Shown here: piece by piece, positions 57,091 through 64,000 of the stretch | Layout: each line of letters begins with the position of its first letter | Numbering within the stretch: position 1 is the first letter of the stretch | Assembly: GCA_973895155.1 (NCBI GenBank) | Contig: OZ316898.1 | Location: 13,330,001-13,394,000, forward strand | Direction of reading: 5' to 3' | Origin: Marsupella aquatica | Lineage: Eukaryota > Marchantiophyta | Length of the DNA stretch: 64,000 nt | Notes under the pieces: model-generated | Told to the model about the DNA's origin: nothing | Seen by the model: only the letters and a program-made list of their open reading frames with translations | The model's database searches: none | Program-made: the position numbers and the translations under genes

Positions 57091-59462
57091 GATTATTTGG
57101 CATTGGCAAGGATGACCATGTGGAGAAAAGACTTGAAAAATGTATATTGGTTGCTCTTTGCCGAGAATGATCTTTTCGAGCTCTGGCGATTAGTGTGCCA
57201 GATGTGGATTGATGGACATCTTCCTGATGGAGCTGGTACACAGGGAAACAAAAGGTCCAAAAAGGGTATAACGGTCGCAATGTTCGTTGTTTTGATGGTG
57301 AAATATCAAGTAGAGATTTGACCAGAATTTTGAACAAGGTGAAGTCAAGTCAAGTTTTATTGAAGAAGGATCCGACAAATAAGTTAGATGTTCCAGCAAT
57401 GGAGGACTTTGCAAAGGAGGTGAAGATATTGATCAAATTGAAGTCTCTTATTGGAGATTACTACTTCAAGAAGGATCCGAAAAACTTCCCAGCAGATAGT
57501 GATTGGGTTAAAGTAATTGAGGTCCTCCCATTGTTAGGTGCCGAGTCGGAGTTGAACAGGTGCTGAAGAGCGGCTGGTGAAGTATGGTTGACAAATTTAT
57601 TGAAGTCTAATCATACAAAGGAGAGTGAGATATTGCCAATGACATTGGTGATGCGTCTAGATGATATTTACTGTCAGAAGTTTGGCGGGGGGACAAGTTC
57701 TCGGACCCAACTGTGGGTCACATTTTTTAGTAACAACCTAATGAAGACAGTCGATCCGGAGTCGTTGGAAGAACAATCTCCAACATGCCCTCTTGCAATT
57801 GTTGATTTCAGCCGACTTCAACAGAAGGAGTGGACCGAAGCAGAGATTTTGGTACTCTTCCAATACATAGTAGAGCTACCACGGAATCCCACCATTGTTG
57901 TGATGATAACTGTCCATCCGGGTTACCTTGTACTGAATGTCCTAAGCGCTCTTCGTAAATTAGGACATTCAAAAACTCTGACTATTCACATTGAGTATGG
58001 GAGTTATTACCGAGATGATCAACCTCACCCTCACGACTCATGTTGGAAGGGAGGAATAGAAGAAGTTATCTTTGCGGAAATTTCTCGCGAAGAGAACGTC
58101 AGCTGGGATGAAGTGTTCAAGCCCAACCAGATGAAGCCAAAATGGGTGTACGGTGAAAAGGATACTGATTTCGTGGTTGAGAAGGTCAAGGGAAAGGGAA
58201 AGGCAAAGGGCACGGACGAGGAGTCATTACATGAAGATCTAAGAAATATGATGACCCCAGAAGAGGCAGCAATACTTCTGCACATGGCACCTCGATTTGA
58301 GACGGTCGGCGCTCGGGGTGGGTGGGTGAATCCTCACGCCAAACCCACACGGATGATCCAAAAGATCATCCAAACACTGTCCGAGCCGGGGGATTTGATT
58401 CTTGACTTTTTCTCTGGCGGTCAAGTGATGAAGGCATCCTTTTTTTCTCAACGTGAATGTTTTGTTTATTGTGACTCTCAACATGAGAGACATTTTGTGG
58501 AAGCATATGCTTCGTTCCTTTGTGAGAAGGTTCCCACCATCAAAGATCGTTATGATCGCTATGTCGGTGGAAGTTCTAGACATTGGGAACCCTCTTCTGC
58601 TGCTGTTGCTATTGACGATGAATCAGATGGTGATCAAGAAGATGGAGCTGACCAATCAGTCAAAGACGATGGGCCATTGGAGGAGGCATACGTGAAGAAT
58701 TTGGATGACCGAGTTGGCGAGGGTGAAAATATTGACCTTGTGGAAGACGATATGATTGTTGGATCTGCACCTTGCAGTTCACCAATTACAGATGTTGCCC
58801 CCATGGGACCCAATGAGGGCCAGTATGATGATAACTTGGATAGAGATGGTCTCCATCCACAATTGCCTGGACAAGAGATGGAAGCTGATACATTTGAAAA
58901 ACTGTCTTCAAACAACCTTCTCAATCAAGGTGCGGAGAGGCATGGTGAGTCCAATGAACTCGACACATTGGGATTGAGACCACAACCCATCCAAATAGCT
59001 GACATTCCTGTGAATGAAGCAAGTGCATCCACGACTGCTGACAACTAGGCAGGTGCTTCAATTTGTCCCGATACACTCTTTTCCACTTCTGATGACAAAT
59101 TGGTGTTTGTTCAATCACAATCAAGAAGTCCCGTTATCCTTCCACTCTCAAAAAAGAAAGGGAAGAGAGTAGGATCAACTGGATATAAGTCACTTGAATA
59201 TGATTGTCGATGTTAAGTGTGGAAAAGTGGACCCGATGTAGGAACTGAAGTTGCGTTGGATGCTGCTCAATCAATTTTGAACAATGACTCGTACAAAAAG
59301 CACAAGAAAGATCCAACTTATAGAAGTGGAGAATTGGGATTGATAACTCCGGTTTGGTCTGCACCTTATTGGATAGAGGAGAGTACCTCCGATGTCAATT
59401 ATGAGATCCAACAAGAGCTCAGTGATGATATCTTGATTGATGAATATGGATCGCATTGTTAG
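57091..59462 (+). pseudogene. Element BD methyltransferase-like exon 3 (few defects)
   Basis: It begins DYLALARMTMWRKDLKNVYW. Defects: a frameshift near 57290, TGA at 57564-57566, TAG at 59046-59048 and TAA near 59216. Between them a 486-codon open part (57588-59048) has the methyltransferase-like order: motif IV position PLAIVDFSRLQQ (no DPPY), IEYGSYYRDDQPH, GARGGWVNPHAKPTRMIQ and motif I LILDFFSGGQVMKASFF. Both A and BD lack the catalytic DPPY, whereas C has DIPY, so this branch may bind DNA or cofactor without methylating. An acidic tail follows, then a conserved C-terminal part (GYKSLEYD, LITPVWSAPYWIEE) that matches A. Confidence 0.72.
58836..58860. promoter_or_regulatory. Exonic BD-type palindrome in the methyltransferase-like gene
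   Basis: GGATAGAGATGGTCTCCATCC in coding sequence for NLDRDGLHPQLPG, at the position where A has an A-type palindrome (15590-15607). Confidence 0.8.
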
Positions 59463-59714
59463 CCAAGGTCTAGATTGAGCGATGTGACCTTATCAATTTG
59501 ATATAATATAGTCTGTATAATTATACTTCAAGTTTAACAATTAGAGCATCAGTATCAATATCCATCTCCTCTTTACGGTTTCTCAATGAATACGATCAGT
59601 ATGCAGATATATTTTCTTTGTGGTTGGCCACTTGTGTTCGGTTGACAGAGATGATCTCTATCCAAACTTCAAATGTGGTTTTTTCTCTAAGATTGGTATT
59701 TGTTGCACTTGCAG
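59463..59714 (+). other. BD spacer/intron before the FCP1-like exon
   Basis: It contains one BD palindrome (GACAGAGATGATCTCTATCC near 59645) and ends with the acceptor CACTTGCAG at 59714. A has its own palindrome (16772) in the matching spacer. Confidence 0.75.
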
Positions 59715-60751
59715 AACCAAGACTTTGTTCCATCAAGCGCAAATTGCTGATTTTGGATCTTAACAAAATACTTTGGGATTCAGTTGAATTCCAAAGCAAG
59801 GGCAAATCCAGAAATGTTGTGACCCCAACTGGAGTGCATTGGGATAGAAAAAATGGAATTAGTCGCATGTACACAAAAAGGCCAGGGCTCCATGAGTTTC
59901 TAAAGTTGGTTTTTGACCGATTTGACGTTGCAATTTGGACATGTGCTGGGGTACATCGAACAGTGAAAATGCTGAACATGATGTTCACTGCTGAGGAGCG
60001 GTTGAAACTTAAGTTTGTATTCACACATGTGGAAGCCTTTGACACAGGCATTCAAAGGCGTGACATTACAAACGGAAAGGCAAATGTGCTACTGAAGGAT
60101 TTTCGGGTGGTATGGAGTGGATTTGGAAATCTATATGATGAAACCAACACCCTCCTTGTGGATGACTCCCCCCTTAAGGCATTTGCCAACCCAAGCATGA
60201 CCGGACTATTTCCAGTGCCCTACACGCATGCCAATGGTGGAGATAATTTTCTTCTAACAATTCTTTGGCCTTGTCTTGAGAAACTATCCCATGCAAGTGA
60301 CATTAGATGTTATCTTCTTCTTAACTCTCCACTGTGGTCTCTATTGCACATAAAGAGAGACAAGGTAAAAAATGAAATTACTTATGATCAACTTAGTAAG
60401 AGATGTGCAACAAAAATTTGGAAGTCACAGTTTATGCATAGTGTGTTGGACCTCAATAGCAATGAGATTCCTTGGAACGTGAAGCATCGTATATGTAGTT
60501 TACGTCCTGAGGCTGAACTTGATGATGCACTTGTCACGTCACTTGCTAAAGCATTTGTAGGAAGGGACTATTCAGGTCCACATAGAGAAAATCCCAGACA
60601 CTTTTTGCGGGAGATTATAGCCATTAGGAACAACACCACCAAGTTTCAGCTCCCTAAAGATAAAGGGACTTGCAACCGTGACACTAGGGTAGATAGTAAA
60701 GGAGACAGGGGCACGTGCTCAAATACACATTGTAAGGAGCACTTTGTTTAG
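59715..60751 (+). CDS. Element BD FCP1/NIF-like phosphatase domain
   Basis: This open exon encodes KLLILDLNKILWDSVEF (motif I, with DLN instead of DxD), KRPGLHEFLKLVFDRFDVAI, WTCAGVHRTVK, GIQRRDITNGKAN, LKDFRVVW and NTLLVDDSPLKAFANP (motif III, DDSP..NP), then about 150 residues with no family I recognise and a Cys-containing end (CNRDTRV, CSNTHCKEHF). This is the NIF/FCP1 haloacid dehalogenase fold, known in RNA polymerase II tail phosphatases. The second Asp of motif I, needed as acid/base, is Asn in both BD and A. It is probably the last exon of the ParB/MTase gene but could be a separate gene. Confidence 0.78.
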
Positions 60752-61134
60752 AGATCTAACTCATGTTAAGCCCCTTAGATAGAAGAAAGACATTGTAAAT
60801 TTGGAGATAATTGTATATTATTTTATAATCTATTTGGAGTTATGTCATTTTGTTCACACATATTCAAGGGTTTCTTTGTGCTGAAATGTTTTTATAAGTA
60901 TGATCTCTATCCTACTATTCTTTGTGAATTAATAAATAATGATCTCTATCCTATTATTCTTTGTGAATCAATATATGATATAATATGTATTATTTATTAA
61001 TATAATACTAATATGATTTGGCCTATAAAGTGTACATTTAGGGACCAAAAAGTGTACATTTGGGGACATGAAAGTGTACATTTCAAGACTGATTTGTGAA
61101 CAAAAGAAAATACACTTTTAATGAATAGGCTGAT
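60752..61134. repeat. Right end of BD with subterminal repeats and TIR
   Basis: AT-rich; GTGTACATTTAGGG/GTGTACATTTGGGG/GTGTACATTTC repeats at 61028-61084, half-palindromes (ATGATCTCTATCCTA near 60902 and 60948), and the terminal repeat at 61109-61134. Confidence 0.85.
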
Positions 61135-61138
61135 GTAT

Positions 61139-63048
61139 GTGATCATTCCTTGTAGTGCACCCACAAAAACCAGCTCCGTAATGGCTAGGGAACTTCATCT
61201 TGCTTATCATCCCATTCATGTCCTTCAAAACCTCTCTTGGCAAAATCCAAGGACCAGGAGGTTTCTCCCCAGTACGTGTTAACTCTTCACTACTCCAACC
61301 CTCTCAGCATCCTCTCGGACTCCACGAGTGTCATTTGTCCCATAAATGTGCTTCACCAAGTTCTTAGCAACATTCACTTCAATGTGCATGGGGTCCAACA
61401 ACCATCGAACCTGGAGTCTCTGGAAATTGAAATAACATATTGAATCAGTTGCAATCTCTAAATTAAGCATTTTATTGGTCTAATTTGCTGTAAAGGAACC
61501 ATGCACTTCTATCACTTACCCTCCAATAAGGCAAGTCCCACATGTTAGCTAAGCGTCGATTTACTCCACAATCCTTGGGTTTCAGTAACTTTGCTTCCAC
61601 CTTCTCTACCATTTGAATTTGTCCTTCAGCTGAAGGGCCATTAGGACATGGCCGCACTTCAGTCTCTGCCCAATGTGTTGTGTTTTGTCGCAAGTGGTCA
61701 TCCATTGCCAACCGGACCCTACTGCCCTCATATGTGGTTTTGTGCAGTAGTCTTGAGTACCTCCCACGCAACTCTGGGCCACATGAAGGGCAAGCTGAAA
61801 AACCTGCCACCTTCAGGCCAGATATTGTCCCCATACCTGCCATTTCATTGAACCATGTTCAGACCACAAATAACCCCAACACTTGCATTGTACATGACAT
61901 TGTGCAAACAATAGCCATTGGGTTGCCCAATGAATTACCTGGACCATCTGTGGTGCAATGAGTGATCATCACCCTCATATTGAAGGTCCTGCCATTGCCT
62001 GCTTCACAAGTGACATCTGTTGTCACTGCTCCAACCTCCCACAGATTATGTAGCTCTTCATAAGCTGGAGCCAAACAGATATTAGGATTCTTACAGGCCT
62101 TGGGTCCAGGAATTATAGCTAATAGAAGCACATGACCCTTCTTCATTGCCAACCATGGAGGGATGTTCTGATTTATCAAAAGAATAGGCTAGATGGACTT
62201 AGGCTTCCGTCGTTGTTTATATGGTTCACTCCATCGATTGCCAACCCCAAATGAACATTTCTTGGCTCCTGGGCAAAATTTGGCCAAGTGGCATCAATGT
62301 GCTTCCACGCTGGACTATCTTGGTGGTATTGCATTATCCCTGGTGGGGATTTGTTCTCCACATGCCAAGTCTGTAGTGTGGATAAGTGCTTTTGTCAGTA
62401 GAGATGCTGAAGTCGGGGAGTGATTGGGAAATAACAAAAAACCTGCCAGATCCAATGTAATGTCATCAATTCGACAACAATCACACTAAACGCCCTTCCA
62501 CACTACGTATTATTAAAACTAACATCGTGGAGGGCGACGTTTCTTACATACGATGTACCATGCAATGTTAGTTACTGCATCCCATACGACGTAAAAACAA
62601 AAAAATGTCAGGTGGAAAGACGTAAAGTGAGATGGACGACGTAAAGTAATCAATTACAACGTCATGTACGACGTTGTTTGAAAGAATGCAACGTTAAAAG
62701 TCGGACTTTCTTTTTCTCTCATTGCGTTGAGGAAAACATTACCTTTTCTGCAATCTTGTCTCCAATGGTGTCTGGTTGATACCGTGGAAGCCTACAGTGC
62801 TCCTCTGGGCAGTGAGTGTGATCCTTGTACACCCCTCTATACAAGATGCACCCACCTGGGCACATGTGGATAGTCTCTAAAGCCAATCCAATTAAGGCTA
62901 ACAACTTCTTAGCCTCCCTCACACATCCAGGGAGAGTGTTTGGTTGGGGCAAGAGTTTGCCGTGGAACAATTGGAAGAGTGCATCTGTATGGACATCCGA
63001 ACCATTGAAAACTCCTTGCAAATTCAACATCAACAAAGTTGCAGCCAA
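61139..63048 (-). pseudogene. CACTA TNP2-type transposase gene, N-terminal half
   Basis: From the 63048 end: LFQLFHGKLLPQPNTLPGCV, LALIGLALETIHMCPGGC and YRGVYKDHTHCPEEHCRLPR (zinc-type Cys motif). After an intron with an ACGT array come FPITPRLQHLY, PPGIMQYHQDSPAWKHID and FAQEPRNVHLGLAIDGVN. Then PPWLAMKKGHVLLLAIIPGP, ACPSCGPELRGRYSRLLHKT, and LDPMHIEVNVAKNLVKHIYG with TRGVREDAE. This is the standard order of plant Transposase_21 (TNP2) proteins, which cut and paste CACTA elements. Several introns; some exon borders are uncertain. The 5' end is cut by another CACTA terminus at 63049, and BD cuts the 3' side at 61138. Confidence 0.88.
62460..62715. repeat. ACGT-motif array 3, in a TNP2 intron
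   Basis: ACGACGT, AACGTC, GACGTAAA and TACGACGTTG recur in the intron between the Cys-motif exon (donor near 62745) and the FPITPRLQ exon (acceptor GGCAG near 62442). Same motif as arrays 1 and 2. Confidence 0.75.
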
Positions 63049-64000
63049 CACTAGTAGAAACCGGGGCAATTTAGACCATACCTTATAGGACTATGCCCAC
63101 TAAGTCCTTTTTCCATACTTAAAACGACTCGCACCCATTGCACCGGTTTTGTTGAAGACTACAAAAGACTATGAGAGTTTTATGGTTCACTAAAAGACTA
63201 TGAGAAGTAACCTTGCTACTTTGTGAAGGGTGAATAGTCTAGCACATCATGGGTAATGTTCACTCTATGTTGAGGAGGGGTAATTCTCCTTCATCTTTGA
63301 GCCGAAAGCACCGACGTCTATCGAGTGCCAAAGAACTGCTGGAGATCGAGCGAATTCACACTCTCAGATGTGGGTCGTGTCAAATTGTTTCCTCCATTGA
63401 TGGCAGCCTTCTGTGAGATTGATTTATACTGTGTGGCTATCTGGGAGTTTTGTCGACTCATTTGACACCGATACTCCCGTGATTTCCTCATACATAGTGC
63501 CACTGCCCCCCCGCATTGTGTTCAATCCCTATAGCTTATAGCTGCACCACTCTTGGTGGCCCTTGCTCATGCCTTGGTTTTTTTTTCTTTTTCCCATTAC
63601 AATATACACCCCCTTCTTACTAATCAGGTGGATTAATTTAGTACTAGACAATGCTTTGACACTTTACACTTACACTATGCTGACCTACTGCGCCTTCTAG
63701 TGCTTATTCCCTAGTTGTTACTTGTTGCATGGACCACTAGAAGAACGGCTTCGCAATCTTTGCCTGATCTGATGACCCTGGTTGAGTAACTCTTTGTTAT
63801 TGCCTCCTTTGGGTGTTGAGGTTTTATGATGCCATTTGGCCTACTGGTTCCCCCATCCGTGGGGTTCACGCGGAATAAATGTAAAATTTCAAACAAAAAA
63901 ATAAATCTATAAAGAGGGTGATAGCAAGGGGCATAACTCATTAAATTTCCTTATTTGTGACCAAAAAGGTTTTGGGTTTAATGAAGTGGGGTTCATGGAG
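63049..64000 (+). mobile_element. Left end of a further CACTA element
   Basis: CACTAGTAGAAACCGGGGC at 63049 is a typical plant CACTA terminus and cuts the TNP2 coding sequence (the codons before it are those for LAATLLML). The other end is not in the window. Between 63070 and 64000 I see repeats such as AAAGACTATGAGA but no gene I can support. Confidence 0.7.

Larger units (their letters stand above)
36037..61134. mobile_element. Element BD: ParB/methyltransferase-carrying DNA transposon
   Basis: The inverted repeats are perfect for 26 bp: left 36037-36062 starts ATCAGCCTATTCATTAAAA, right 61109-61134 ends TTTTAATGAATAGGCTGAT. The duplicated target is GTAT (36033-36036 and 61135-61138), inside a CACTA transposase exon that reads through when BD is removed. 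The layout equals element A: DUF7869 gene (-) near the left end, ParB/MTase/FCP1 gene (+) to the right. Element C (42656-54379) is inserted at the exon 1/intron 1 boundary of the latter; without C the element is about 13.37 kb. Confidence 0.94.

Noticed and set aside
63049-64000. Continuation of the TNP2 gene beyond 63048
   Set aside because: Similarity ends exactly at the CACTAGTAGAAA terminus and no further transposase motif is found.

Overview
The window is a plant-lineage (streptophyte) nuclear scaffold made almost entirely of mobile elements nested inside one another. Evidence for a eukaryote: GT-AG introns in every large gene, TATA boxes, a CACTA-type transposase of the TNP2/Transposase_21 family, a Ty3-type reverse transcriptase, and a 100-base assembly gap (30230-30329). 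A charophyte alga or early land plant would fit, but I cannot name the species. I see no host housekeeping gene, tRNA or rRNA.

Main result. The window holds four copies, from two related families, of a large and apparently undescribed DNA transposon, called here E, A, BD and C. Each complete copy has terminal inverted repeats, a 4-bp target-site duplication and two gene units. One unit is a transposase-like gene of the DUF7869 type (signature DN..NKN .. GHTH.D.D). The other is a multi-exon gene joining a ParB-like domain to a DNA adenine/cytosine-N4 methyltransferase-like domain; in A and BD an FCP1/NIF phosphatase-like domain follows. Each copy is littered, in introns, intergenic DNA and a few exons, with its own version of a 16-25 bp palindrome: CTCGAGATNATCTCGAG in A, GGAYAGRGATNATCYCTRTCC-like in BD, CGATAAATTTATCG in C. 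The pairing of a ParB/methyltransferase gene with copy-specific palindromes suggests a self-recognition system (maintenance, marking or anti-silencing).

Layout. 1-55 and 18604-21483: parts of element E, cut by element A (56-18603, TSD AAGG). A carries the DUF7869 gene (-) at 0.87-4.6 kb and, divergently, the ParB/MTase/FCP1 gene (+) from 5.9 kb to 17.9 kb. Intron 1 of that gene is split by retroelement R1 (6937-12085, TSD ATTTC), which itself holds a MITE (11167-11646, TSD AAGT). 22.1-27.8 kb, 34.6-36.0 kb and 61.1-63.0 kb: pieces of one CACTA element with two convergent genes. It is broken by R3 (22925-26881, TSD GTGCT), R2 (27828-34611, TSD ATAAT) and BD (36037-61134, TSD GTAT). BD has the same divergent plan as A and is itself interrupted by C (42656-54379, TSD CCAA). 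From 63049 another CACTA end begins and leaves the window.

Most copies are decayed. Many premature stops look like C-to-T changes (CGA to TGA, CAG to TAG), as expected after cytosine methylation. C is the best preserved: its transposase-like gene is open and its ParB/MTase gene has one in-frame TAG. R2 keeps an open 1210-residue gag-like gene.
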